A stretch of DNA of 64,000 bases, from NCBI GenBank assembly GCA_037074705.1, contig CM073592.1, positions 87,361,129 through 87,425,128 on the forward strand, in the 5' to 3' direction. The notes under the pieces were generated by a model. That model made no database searches. It was not told the DNA's origin and saw nothing but the letters and a program-made list of their open reading frames with translations. The DNA is from Zhengitettix transpicula. Its lineage: Eukaryota; Arthropoda; Insecta; Orthoptera; Tetrigidae. The stretch's first letter is position 1. Each line of letters opens with the position of its first letter. Shown here in pieces: positions 34,335-45,953 of this stretch. The translations under genes were made by a program, and so were the position numbers.

Positions 34335-34689
34335 GTTTATTATCTTGTTTATCTTTTATATTTATTAAGGGAAACGTTTTATTTGGATCACTGAAATACT
34401 AAATCACGTCAAAAAATATTTTATTTGAAATTTGTTCAAACTCGCCCAGAAAATTGAATATATTCGGTTTATGGGTAACGTGAATGACAATTATAGTTTC
34501 TAAATCCAAGCGTTATGAATTAATGGCATGCGTAAGTATCCACGTTACTCAACTTAAATAGTGGTTATAATTTCATATTTCCGTGAGCATGTATACTCGT
34601 ATTAATTTTTATATTGTATAAATTATAATAAATTAAACTGTCCTTTTAAATTTATAAAATTCCAATGAAAGTATATACAGAGTGACAGA

Positions 34690-34788
34690 CAATAACAAAT
34701 TAACAAACTATCAACGTGAACAATGTTCACTTGATAGGGTCCACCGAGAGGTGGAAGAAACGTTGTGAGTCGGTCAATTTGTTATTGC
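34690..34788. mobile_element. short MITE-like inverted repeat element
   Basis: The ends CAATAACAAATTAACAAACT and the inverse GGTCAATTTGTTATTG pair over about 25 bp. The centre holds TTGATAGGG, a perfect TCCACC-GAGA-GGTGGA hairpin, and AGAAACGTT. Confidence 0.6.
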
Positions 34789-36224
34789 CTCTTTTTCTTG
34801 CCATACGGTATATTATTCAATAAATTTGGAAAAAAATATTCAGGCTAACAGCTTTATTGATAAACAGAAAGAAATTGAAATAAAATATAACAGTCAAACA
34901 GACTGCGTGTTAACAAAGTAGACGAAGGATGTAATTAAAATAAAGAAAATTAGTATGACAGGTTTCATAATCCGGAAACAAGTTAGACTTTTTGTTGAGA
35001 TGATATTTAAGAGATTAATAGTAAATTGGTTGAAGGTTCATGCTCGGGAAAGTACCGGAAATGAGTTCATTTCTTTTTCAAAAGCGGAATACAAAAACTA
35101 TTATCGGAAGGTCATTGTGTACTAAATAATTCACGGAAATTATGATAATGAATATCGTAATTGTAAGCAGAGGCATTACGAGTGGGATTAATGATGCATC
35201 TGTTTCCTAAAAACTAATGTTACAAAACTGATTTTTTAGTTTGTACGTGCGATATTTATTAACTTTACTTTAAAGTTGGGCTGATTCTATTGAGCTGTCA
35301 GTGTTTACGTAATTTCTCGTAGTGTTGACGGCTTGCCATTAGCCATAATAACCCTGATTGGCTGCAGGAACACGTAGTCAGTGCTGTCACATATGCATTT
35401 ATGAGCACTTCCCGTCCATTCTCTTAATGGGGGATTGTTCCATAAGGCCATTAGATATTTTTATATCTACGATAATGACAGATGGATTTAAACAATTCAT
35501 GAGGGACGCTACAATATACTTTTTATGGAATTGAAAGCCACTTTACATCTACAATTTAAGAGAAAATAAGTCTTTCTTTATCTCCGCGAGATATAATTGT
35601 TCCACATACAGTTTGAACGCTAAAATTAAATTTTGTTCCACTTAAACCCATACGATTTAGTTTTTATATATTTCATTATTATGACTGTTGAATTATTTTA
35701 TATATTTATTTATACATAATAACCCAATTATCATCCCATTATTAAGTAGGAGGACGTTTAAATTTAATCCCATATTACAAATGTGTAAAACTAAAAATTA
35801 TATGTGTAAATAAATAAATTATTTACAATTTTGTAGACAAATAATTTATTATTCAATCACAATCTATCGTCCAAAAACGGTAAAAAACACAAAAATAAAT
35901 AATATTTGTAACAATATCTACAAGTTCCACCTAGACGTAACTATGTGTGTTATTATCTATCACTCACATCACTTCATATCAACACATGATATAATCAAAA
36001 ATCGTCAAAATGACAAGTTATGTGCGATGTCATGTAATTCTTCAGTGCTTATTTTGGGCATATGTATTTAGTATCTATCTTGGGTGTGTTTATCCAATTC
36101 GTATTATAATACAATTCCGAATAATCAAATTAAATTCATGAGTTGTTTGGATTTAGACGCCATTTTTCCATTGTCCATTTCCAAACATTTTACCTGTCGT
36201 TGAATGGCCGTTTCTTATAGTTAT
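34789..36224. other. unrecognised AT-rich stretch
   Basis: No gene or repeat family was recognised. Confidence 0.35.
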
Positions 36225-36228
36225 ATAT

Positions 36229-37547
36229 TGTAATAAGCAATTATATTTAATTAAATTATAGTAATAATTAACAACAGTGATTGAGCTTAAAAGGAATTTA
36301 TTATTGTTGATAAATATTACAATTTACAAAACTTATTTTCATCCATTGAAACAAATACTTTAATTTACATTTATTAACTAAAGGCATCTCTGAACATACA
36401 GTTCTTATATCATTAGTCGAATCTCTTATCTCAGGGTCACTACTGGATTTGATAATTAGAACCAAATCGATGTATAACCTGACAATTAACCATTCAAATA
36501 TAAAAGTTAGCCTAAACCAATATGAAAATAAGTGAAAGGAAGCTGAACAAAATGAAAACTGAATGAAATCAAACTCTATCCTTTTAATTATCGTTTACAA
36601 ATTTATGAAAGTTTTGGTTACTCACGGACCGTCTGTCTGGTACCAGATCTCTCTCTTGTATCTTGAACACTACCACACTAAAAAGCTATTTTTTTACACT
36701 GACTCTACTTCATTGCAATTTTAATACACAAGCTTGAATTTCTCGTCCTCAGTTATCTGGAACGTCGGATGAGCCTCCCCTTTCTAGTCAGCTAGCGGAT
36801 GCCGGATACCTCAATGCGAAAATTGTTCCATCAGCGTGAAGCAACCTTTTGCTTCCCCGTTTGCAAATTGTTATGAAAATCTCTCCGTACAATTATTTCC
36901 TTGCTTCCATACAGGAACTCGCGATTTGAAATTTATATTTGCAGACTTTACTGTTTGATGCTCTAAGAGAACTGAACTGTATTATTCCTATCTCGTACTC
37001 ATATTTATTCTGCTTCTCATATCAACGCCGATTCCAGAAACTAAGACCTTGGGCATACGGTAAGAGTTGTCCGCTATTCCCATTGGATTAGTCGGCCAGC
37101 TGCCTCCTAAACTGGTCAAGACACGCACAGGGAAATATGCGCCCTCACAGCATTGGAAGAATGTAGGACAAATACCCAATGCCCGACCTACCTGACGCAG
37201 GTTTTTCTAGGATTTGTTCTGCATTTATTTTAGGCGAATGCCGGGTAGGATCCTTAAACCATAGCCGGGGGGCCCTAGTTACCCTTGGCTACCTCCCTCC
37301 ACCCTTCCGCATCACCCTTTCAAATTCCTTTCCTATGCTATAAGAGGGGAGTTGCCACTATGCGGATTACCCTATATTTAGCCTGTCTACACCCAAAAAA
37401 AAAACTAAATTCCTTACGCGCGCGCATTTCCCATTTTGGCTTTCAACAAACAAACAGAGCTCGGCGCCATCGTCGCTTTGGAAGCTCCTGCCGCTACAAT
37501 TCAATTTATAACAAAACAATTCCATGGCCTAATTAATTATTACCACA
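36229..37547 (-). mobile_element. LTR1-B with nested HPR
   Basis: The plus-strand left end is TGTAATAAGCAATTATATTT and the right end is TTAATTATTACCACA. ATAT flanks it at 36225-36228 and 37548-37551. It has the shared CTCAGGGTCACTACTGGATT core (about 36433) and a minus-strand GTGAGTAAC donor-like site near 36625. The unit is about 1.32 kb only because an HPR of ~357 bp is inserted at 37045-37401. No clear PBS-like module is visible near its 3' end, unlike most other copies. Confidence 0.72.
37045..37401 (+). mobile_element. HPR-10, nested in LTR1-B
   Basis: A 5'-truncated HPR starting at GACCTTGGGCATACGG, with a poly(A) end and a 7-bp AAACTAA duplication (37038-37044 and 37402-37408). The nesting shows that this HPR insertion is younger than LTR1-B. 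Confidence 0.82.
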
Positions 37548-37551
37548 ATAT

Positions 37552-38577
37552 ATATACCTAAATTTTTGTGTTTATACATCAAAATTGTCATTTACGTTGT
37601 CATACCTGCTGCCAAAGGACGGCATTGTACATGTGAAACGTTATTATCTCTCTGTCCATCTTGTAGATACGTTTAATGTCAATACTTTCAATCTTAGTTG
37701 TTTCGCATTATTATATTGTAACGACCCTCCACCCCCACCCCTAACGGTAATCTCCTCTCATCCAGAAATATCGGCCGTTTGAGCAAGTTTGAAAACTTAT
37801 ACACCCGTCCATCGTTTCCACTGGGGCGATGGTTAAAGTGTCTTATTCCCACAATGTTCGTTTATGGGTAGAAAGGAACACGTATACGAAATTAGGTCAA
37901 AATTTTCTCCATCGGTGTAGATTTATACGCGGAACATACACACGCACACACACGTAAAGCCTATTTTATTAATAAGAAAAATAGTTGTGCTATATTTTTA
38001 AAGTTCATTGTAATATCTATACACCGAAATGTTTCTCAGTAAGAGGTCAGACCTTAAAAAAATAAAACCAAATGATTTAAAATATCTAATAACAATAACT
38101 TTCAATACATACTGCGGACAATTTGAATTGCACACGAGTTTACGGGTCCGCTCTTGAAAACAAACAGAAGGTTTTCCAGAACCCTAGCCGAGCCGATTCT
38201 GAGGACTGGGAGCATGCACAGTTCGTGGACTGACTGTTTGCTGCCGGCGGATTTATATTCCTGGGTTTCTGCCTTGTGGAGTGTTACAGAAACAACCAAC
38301 CTGTGGAAAAAATTGAAAGACTGTTTATTTGTGTATAATGAGAGTTTCTTTTTGTGATTCGATCGCCACGACGGACTTCTGCCTACTGTCTGTGTTTTTT
38401 ATTTGGCCGTTGTCATGGTGAATTTATAAAATTAAAACATATCTGGGTGCCTCGCATTTTGAAGCTGTAAATTAAAATAATTTTATTAAAAACAAAAAAA
38501 TAATTAATCATCCTTAAAATACTGTAAATAATCATATTAATTAAATGAATAAAACGTAATGTAACGTAGTACGTTAC
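37552..38577. other. unrecognised stretch with CA repeat
   Basis: It contains a short CA/GT-type tract near 37937-37955 and C-rich CCACCCCCACCCC at about 37729-37741. Frames of 65-67 codons overlap on both strands at 38102-38357 without a recognisable domain. Confidence 0.35.
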
Positions 38578-38588
38578 ATATATATATA

Positions 38589-38625
<37 letters not shown>
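38578..38625. repeat. (AT)n microsatellite, left flank of LTR1-C
   Basis: About 24 units with one interruption. The tract resumes at 39766 on the other side of LTR1-C. Confidence 0.95.
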
Positions 38626-38628
<3 letters not shown>

Positions 38629-39762
38629 AATAATTAAAAATTGAGCTTTGTTTAATTTATATTTACAGAATTTGAAGAATTTACCTCACGTTAAACGCCA
38701 TTTAGGTAATAATTAAATGTGGAAGGCGTTAATTAAATGAAATAATAAGCAAAAATTAACAAACAAAATATTTATTTATTTGTGGCAATAAATATAAATA
38801 CAACAAAATTTGAGATCTTTCTCTCTCTCAGGGTCTTTACTGGGTTTGATAATGGACACAACAAATTGATTTAAAAATCTTTTTAACAAACAGTTCACAT
38901 TTTACCTATACAGTATGTCGATAGAAAGAAATGAAAAGTAAAGAAATTAATTCTGATTGACAATTAAAAGAGAATGAAATCTGACTCCATCCTTTAATTA
39001 AAGTTTACAATTAAACATTAGTTTTGGTTTTGTTACTTACGTAGTGTCCAGCTGGTACCAGCATTCTTTTTGGTTTCGGAAGTACACTATGGCAAACTTT
39101 TACACTGATTCTAAAATGTCGACTCACAGATTTTACACTATTGAAATCAAAATTGATAGGCTCCCAGGAACTCGGAATGTCCTGTCTATGTCTGCTATCT
39201 GATGTCTGCTTGCCTTACAGGAATCCTATGATTCGTAGATTTATTAGTCTTTTACTGAATTGGACGTAAACTGCAACGTATCTCCTTTACGATTTATTTT
39301 AATTGTTTATTCTTTCGGAGCGAACTAACTTTTCTTTAGTACCTTGCTGTAGACTTAAACTGCTTTACCTTTCAATTATTTACGCTGCAATACTTGCGGC
39401 ATGAATGTTTTCTTCGTATTAATTTACATGTTTATCTAGTTATACATTGACGATGTCTAGTCTCTGCTCAAATTAAATTTCTTGTTCTGCTCCTCATAAT
39501 GTCTTTCCGCCATCAGCTCCTAACAATCTTTCTCCGCTAACTAACAGTTATATTACTTGTTCTGCTGCTCACCGATGTTTTTCCGCAAACTATCTCCTAG
39601 TTCTCTCAAGTTTTAGCGCGCGTACGCCATTTATGACTTTTCAACAAAGCAAAGTGAGCTCGCTTCTCTCATTGTTGCTTGTTTGATCAGACCGCTATAA
39701 TGGATTTCTCAAACAATTCAAATTTTACGTCCAAACAATTAATGACCTAATTAATTGGCATT

Positions 39763-39765
<3 letters not shown>
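38626..39765 (-). mobile_element. LTR1-C inside an (AT)n tract
   Basis: The plus-strand ends are TGTAATAATTAAAAATTGAG and TAATTGGCATTACA. Both flanks are AT microsatellite, so the element entered an AT repeat. The minus-strand PBS-like TGGCGTTTAACGTGAGG (38684-38700) lies inside the unit, 59 bp before its 3' end. It is preceded by TTAATTATTACC, an LTR-end look-alike. It shares the CTCAGGGTCTTTACTGGGTT core (about 38827) and a minus-strand GTAAGTAAC site (39032-39040). Confidence 0.78.

Positions 39766-39827
<62 letters not shown>
39766..39827. repeat. (AT)n microsatellite, right flank of LTR1-C
   Basis: About 31 AT units continuous with the LTR terminus. Confidence 0.95.
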
Positions 39828-39830
<3 letters not shown>

Positions 39831-40837
39831 ATAATTTGAAAATATTTTTAGACATGTATAGATGGTCATCTATGTAATTAAGAATTGTGAACATTACATA
39901 AGTAAATAATAACAACATAAAATGCATCCGTGGGTATTCATCAACAGAAAATATTGACTCCTCGTGTGAAACTATTAGCTCAGTATGATATCGTAAAATG
40001 TAAATTATATCAGAGTGTTTAACGTTAAATAGTTTCAGAAAGAAACGAAACGTGCAATTAATTTGCTAGAGAAATAGAGCAAATATGGAACATGTATAAA
40101 TATGCACTGCAAGCGGCTCCTGGCGGGGCTACAATGTATGGCAAGCTACCTCTCAGCGCATATAAAATCTAAATAAATTTGTATGCCATGTTTTATTGAT
40201 TTGTTGGCGCTGCACACTTGCATACTGGCGGGAAATTAGGCGCAATCGTCAGGTGTTTGTGGTGGCTAGCCAACTCATTAATTGGATGGCTGCAGTGTCA
40301 AATTAATAAATTAACAGGCGAGTGGTTGAATGCTTCGAATGCCACCACAAACAAACGCAATATGAACACTGTCAACTCTAACAAGTGTTCTTCAAAATAT
40401 GGACAGCCGGGAAAGTACGTTTTTAGCAACAACAAAAATACTCGCATCTACAAGGCTGAGGGGTAAGAGTCTCATACATAAAATAGCACAACTCATACTA
40501 AATATATGGCCACGAACAAGGAAAATGTTTGTATACAAGGAAAGAGCTAGATTCATGTAGAACTTCTAGGACCTTTGAAAAGTTCGTGATAGAGGTTTAA
40601 ACAGCCTTAAAAATTAACTGGGCGCGATTATAATATTGCTGTTTCTTGTTAATTCTGGAATACCCAGATGCAAAAATATTGAAGTACTGTTAACTTAGAA
40701 TACGGAATCGTCTGAACTAAAATGGGCAGTAACGATGGAATCTAGTGATTAATCAACCAGGCTAAAAACACAATTAAAATTAACGAAAATCATTTCGGAG
40801 ATAAAAACACGAATTTTATAAAACGACAATCAGATGA
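39828..40837. other. unrecognised stretch with inverted repeat
   Basis: A 13-bp perfect inverted pair, TGTTTGTGGTGGC (40253-40265) and GCCACCACAAACA (40340-40352), lies in a GC-richer patch. ATATAAAA occurs near 40150. The 82-codon frame here lacks an ATG start, and no gene is claimed. Confidence 0.35.
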
Positions 40838-41952
40838 TTTTTTTTTTGTTTTAGGGCAACAGGCTATATGAGGGTAATACACGTTGGGCAACTCCCCTTT
40901 AAAAGCATAAAAAAGTATTTGAAAGGCGGTATGCGGAAGGGTAGAGGAAGGTAGCCAAGGGTTAACTAGGGCCCCCGGGCTATATTTTAAGGATCCTACC
41001 CGGCATTCGCCTAAAACTGATGCAGGTCAAACCCTATAAAAACCTGTATCAGATAGGTCGGGCAGTGGGTACTTGTCCCACACCCTTCCGATAGCGGGAG
41101 AGGAGTTTGCTGTGGGGACGCAGCATTCCATTCTCCGTATTCCAATGGGAATAGCGAACAACTCTTACCGTATGCCCAAGGTCTGCGACCCCGAAACATA
41201 CACCTCTCGAAACAGGCCATGGTGCCTCGGCTTGTGGGAACCTTAGTTCAAAAACGGTGAGGAAAAGGCATACCCAAAGGTAGCCCCTTCGTATCTCTCC
41301 TAAAAGGTTCTGCCTGCGAGAGAAAATCCCTCGCAGGTTACCTGCGATAGAATCCTCTCGCAGGCTTTTGGTTAAAAGGCATCCCCAAACGTAGGCCCTT
41401 CGTATCTCTCCTACAAGGCCCGCTAAGGCCTGCGAGGGCTATTCTCTCGCAGGCAATACCTGCGAGGGATGTTCTCTCGCAGGCAGAACCTTTTAGGAGA
41501 GAAACGAAGGGGCCTACCTTTGGGTATGCTTTTCCTCTCCGTTTTTGAACTAAGGTTCCCACAAGCCGAGGCTCCTCGGCCTGTTCTGAGAGGTGTATGT
41601 TCCGGGGTCACAGACCTTGGGCATACGGTAAGAGTTGTTCGCTATTCCCATTGGAATACGGAGAAGGGAATGCTGCGTCCCCACAGCAAACTCCTCTCCC
41701 GCTATCGGAAGGGCGTGGGACAAGTACCCACTGCCCGACCTATCTGATGCTGGTTTTTATAGGGTTTGTCCTGCATCACTTTTAGGCGAATGCCGGGTAG
41801 GATCCTTAAAATATAGCCCGGAGGCCCTAGTTAACCCTTGGCTACCTTCCTCTACCCTTCCGCATACCGCCTTTCAAATACCTTTTTTTGCTATTAAAGT
41901 GGAGTTGTCCAACGTGGATTACAGTCATGTAGCCTGTTGCCCTAAAAAAAAA
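40838..41952. mobile_element. HPR giant inverted dimer (head-to-head)
   Basis: A minus-oriented near full-length HPR (40838-41330, starting with a T run and GGGCAACAGGC) faces a plus-oriented one (about 41420-41952, ending TGTTGCCCTAAAAAAAAA). Between them, hairpin units of the form CCTGCGAG...CTCGCAGG recur four times (about 41311-41335, 41340-41363, 41429-41453, 41459-41483). An extra minus-strand piece of the 5' region lies at about 41382-41428. In effect it is a ~1.1-kb palindrome with poly(A)/poly(T) at both ends. No target duplication was identified. Confidence 0.85.
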
Positions 41953-42184
41953 GAAATTAATCTTTCTTCTTTGTCTACTAACTAGTACAAGCCCATTCTA
42001 TAATAAAATTACATATCTTTAATAATGCATATTGGTGATTTGAAAAACCCAATAATTCACAAATATATACAACACTTTGTTAGAGAGGAAGTATTTAGGA
42101 GTAAAACTACTCGACCAGATGCTTCTGTCGTATAAGAGAGCTTTGTTTGTAGATTAATGTAATAGCGGCATCTCGTTTTTGTTG

Positions 42185-42600
42185 TTGTTGGAGATTAGCG
42201 AAATCCACATGGTGGCAACTTCCGTCTAATAGAATAGGCAGGGAATTTGAAGATTGGCGATGCGGAAGGGCAGGGAAAGGCAGCAAAAGGTTACAGTTTA
42301 AGCATCCTACCTGGCATCTGCCTGAAAGTGATGCATGCAAACCCTAGAAACCCTGCACCAGATAAATCGGACGTTTGGTACTTGTCCCACGCCTTTCTGA
42401 TGACGCGGGAGTGGATCGCTGTGGGAACGCAGCATTTTCTTCTCCGTGCCTCGAGCAGTTTAGGAGGAAGCTGGCCGACTGTTTCAATTAGAATACAGGA
42501 GAACTCTAAAAATTGGCTGCAGTACCTTGGCTTGTGGAAACTTAGGGAGAAACTAGAGAGGGAAGACGGCGTCTCCGAAGGTAGCAGCCCACTCCGTTCT
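42185..42600 (-). mobile_element. HPR-12, diverged
   Basis: Minus-strand landmarks occur in order: GAAATCCACATGGTGGCAAC, GATGCGGAAGGGCAG, GTACTTGTCCCACGC, GCCTCGAGCAGTTTAGGAGG. There are many substitutions and the poly(A) is lost, so this is an old copy. Confidence 0.75.
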
Positions 42601-43384
42601 TGGTTATAATAAATACAATTTTTTGGAGAATTCAAGAATGCAAAGTTAGCAGAACTTTGAAATTCAATTAATTCAATATAGTGGATGTATGGAATTGTCC
42701 TCCGTGTTATTTTTTCTTCTGAAGGAGGGCCATTAAAATATTGACTAGTTTATTGAATATATTACGCGCTTTACTATTTATAAATATGAATAAGCTTAAC
42801 TGTCATTTCCTCTGAAATTTTATTTCCACAATTTTTTTAATCACATGAGTTTTAAAAAATGTGACCCAACCAAATTTGTTAACATTGAATTACTTAAAAA
42901 ACAATTTGAAAAATTATATTATGTGACAAATATAAGTTAATAAAATATTGTATTACATGTACAGTTTCATTTAACGGCTTATTAGCAAATAAAGTATGTT
43001 ATCATTTATTTCATACAAACGTAAAAACAAAAACTATAATACTTTTTTATCATGACTACAAATATATTCTTTCACGCCAATTATTACTTTAATTTGGTAA
43101 ACAATTAAGAGGCGATATTAGTTTCTATGCAATTGTTAATAAATTCCTTAAGTTAAATTTTTCAATGATATTCTTAATCTCAATATATTCATAGCTACAT
43201 GAAGCAAAATATATGGTGTTACTCCTTAGCATTTGGCGCGTCTATTTTTATTCGCATTAAAATTCAAGCCTTCTTTTTCATACCGTGAATTGTCCAAGGT
43301 AAATAAATGCAATAATTTGAGTAATATTTAAAATTGTGTGGATGAAAGTTCCTCAAACAATAAGTCTGACGCAATCATCGTGCG
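42601..43384. other. unrecognised AT-rich stretch
   Basis: Nothing recognised. Confidence 0.35.
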
Positions 43385-43690
43385 TGTGATGGTTTACAAA
43401 CGTATGGACAGACTTAGCAGGTTCAAAATAGAGCGTTAAGAATAATTTTATGTAAAAGTAAAAGCAATAATTTTTACGTCTTATTTTTTACTATAGTTGT
43501 TTTGTCTTATATGGAGTTAGGGATAAACGTATTGATAGACTAAATGAGTTGAAAAATAGAGCATACAGAATTATTTCATGTAAAAGTGAAAGATTTAATG
43601 CAACAATAATATTAAGACGAATAAATTGATTTTGTTTTCGGAATTTTGTAAAGTTCCATGTTTTTTTGTTGTATAAATACAGAATTTCCA
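43385..43690 (+). pseudogene. LINE C-terminal remnant, partly duplicated
   Basis: The second half encodes DKRIDRLNELKNRAYRIISC, then RRIN and FCFRNFVKFHVFLLYKYR. These match the LQxRAxRII and NWxxFxxRVxYHK-type segments at the C-terminus of CR1/L2-like LINE reverse transcriptases. A shorter, more decayed version of the same segment lies just upstream (43389-43470). It may be from the same LINE type as 18047-18690. Confidence 0.6.
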
Positions 43691-43788
43691 TAATGTTTCA
43701 ATAATAATTAAGTTCTAAGTGTGATCGTAACCCATACAACGGTAGAATTAAGGTGTAACTTGACACAACTAGGGCTAGTGTATATATA

Positions 43789-44712
43789 TGTATAGTAATA
43801 AACAAAATAAAAGTTAATTTTATGTACTTTGTCCAACGTTGAAGCACCAACGATTTGTAATAAACAAATTAAAAGTTAAAAATGAAAGGATTGAATTGAA
43901 AACATTAATTTAAAATATAACAAAACTTAATTTAATTAAACAAATTTTTATCTCAGTTCAAATTTTATAAATTGATTCTGTTGTGCTTAATTTTCAGGGC
44001 AGCCTATCGGGCCTTCAATAAAGATAGTTACATAAATGAGAATTAAATCTTACAATATTCCAGGCTTAAATTATTATTATTTTAAATGAAAAAATCGAAA
44101 TTCCAAATCTGACGATAATTATATTTACACTACAAGGTTTACAATTACGAAAATTCATTTTTGTCTCCTTTATCTGTTCATCTGGGCTTGATCTCACTTT
44201 TGGTTTAAACACATCACAAAAAGGCAATATTTCACTAAATTTAAAGATATTTTAGTTTGCAAACTCAAATCACTTTCTGATCCTAACTGTTGATAATTTT
44301 GTTTGAACAATCACAGTTGATAGCGTTGTTCTCTAAAACTTTGATAATTACTCGAACATGGTAATAGACGAAATATAATTCCAAACTGGCGACTTGCAAT
44401 TCCAAAACCTGGGGACTTTTAATACAACATTCCTCAGCTTCCAAATCACACTTGCTCAGTTGTGGTCCCGGGAACTCTGAATACGGCCTCCTCAAAACAC
44501 ACCTTCCTCCATCCTGCACCGAGCAACTCTGACACTCTCAAGTTCCGTACGTGTCAATGCTGCATGAGGCAACAATGCAACTCTAGCAAACAAGCATTAA
44601 ACGCTCCATATTCTTGTAGACAATCCTTGAAATTCAATGGCCACATATTTACTCCGCCGATAATAAAAATAGTAAAATTTTTTTATTAAATAATTACATA
44701 TTCGTAATAACT

Positions 44713-44715
<3 letters not shown>
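43789..44715 (-). mobile_element. LTR1-F, diverged LTR-like unit
   Basis: The plus-strand ends are TGTATAGTAATAAACAAAA and GTAATAACTACA, followed by ATAT. The minus strand has TTATTACAAATCG followed by TTGGTGCTTCAACGTTGG (43833-43850), a diverged PBS-like module 45 bp before the unit's 3' end. The interior is diverged from the other copies. The left flank is a short TATATATA tract. Identification rests on the ends, the module and the AT target. Confidence 0.55.

Positions 44716-44745
<30 letters not shown>
44716..44745. repeat. (AT)n between LTR1-F and LTR1-D
   Basis: About 15 units of pure AT. It is the only sequence separating the two LTR-like units. Confidence 0.95.
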
Positions 44746-44747
<2 letters not shown>

Positions 44748-45887
44748 CAATGCCAATTAATTAGACAATTAATTTTTTGGACATAAAATTTGAATTGTTT
44801 GAGAAATCCATTATAGCTGTCTGATCGAACAAAGCGACAATGGAAAAGCGAGCTCACTTGCTTTGAGAAAAGTCAAAAATGGCTTATGCGCGCTAAAACT
44901 CGAGAGCACTAGGAGTCAGTTGGTGGCTGGACATTTCAGAGGACGGAACAAATAATACTAGAGCAGAGACTAGCCGTCGTTAATGTATTATTAAACAAAG
45001 TTGTGATTTTATGACAAAGTAAAATAATTCACGGAAGTATTACCTCATAAATATCGCTAAGTAAAAGCATGTTTACGTCTATAGCCAGCAAGGAAAGGAA
45101 GTCAGTTTTTTTAAGTCTACAGCAAGGAGCTAAAGAAAAGTTAGTTCCCTCCGAAAGAATAAACAGTTAAAATAAATGTTCAAGGAGATACGTAGCAGTT
45201 TAAGTCCAAACGGTAAAAGACTAACAAATCCACGAATCATAGGATTCGTATAAGGCAAGCAGAAATCAGATAGCTGACATTCAGGGGGATCATCCGAGTG
45301 CCTGGGAGCCTATCAATTTTGACTTCAATAGTGTAAAATCTGTGAGCCAATATTTAGAATCAGTGTAAAAGTTTGCAATAGTGTACTTCCGAAACCAAAA
45401 AGAATGCTGGTACCAGCTGGACACAACGTAAGTAACAAAACCAAAACTAATGATTAATTGTAAACTTTAATTAAAGGATAAAGTCAGATTTCGTTCTCTT
45501 TTAATTGTCAATCAGAGTTAATTTCTTTACTTTTCATTTATAACATCGACATATTGTTTAGGTAAATTGTGAACTGTTTGTTAATAATATTTTTAAAACA
45601 ATTAGTTGTGTCCATTAACAAACCAAGTAGAGGCCCAGAGAGAGAGAAAGATCACAAATTTTGTTGTAATTATTTTTATTGCCACAAAATAAATAAATAA
45701 TTTTGTTTGTTAATTTTTGATTATTATTTCATCTAAATAAAGCCTCATATTTAATTATTACATTTTGGCGCTTCAACGAGAGGTTAATTCCTTAAATTAA
45801 TTAAAGGCTAACCATTTAATTATTACATTTTGGCGTTCAACGTGAGGCAAAATAGTTAAATTAATTAACGCCTCATTGTTAATTATT

Positions 45888-45890
<3 letters not shown>
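44746..45890 (+). mobile_element. LTR1-D with doubled LTR-end/PBS module
   Basis: It begins TGCAATGCCAATTAATTAG and ends TTAATTATTACA, with AT repeat on both sides. A polyadenylation-type AATAAATAAATAA lies near 45689. The 3' end is a ~64-bp tandem repeat. The LTR end TTATTACA (45755-45762) is followed by PBS-like TGGCGCTTCAACGAGAGG (45766-45783). TTATTACA (45820-45827) is followed by TGGCGTTCAACGTGAGG (45831-45847). A last TTATTACA ends at 45890. A GTAAGTAAC donor-like site is at 45428-45436. No coding interior. Confidence 0.78.

Positions 45891-45950
<60 letters not shown>
45891..45950. repeat. (AT)n between LTR1-D and LTR1-E
   Basis: About 30 pure AT units. It is the only sequence separating two LTR-like units in opposite orientation. 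Confidence 0.97.

Positions 45951-45953
<3 letters not shown>

Noticed and set aside
40218..40466. 82-codon frame ending near a donor-like GGGTAAGAG
   Set aside because: It starts with TTG rather than ATG, has low-complexity composition and no domain, and the donor resemblance is weak.
41311..41490. Regularly spaced palindromic CCTGCGAG units resembling a CRISPR array
   Set aside because: The units are the head hairpins of HPR, spacing is irregular, there are no unique spacers or cas genes, and the surroundings are clearly eukaryotic.
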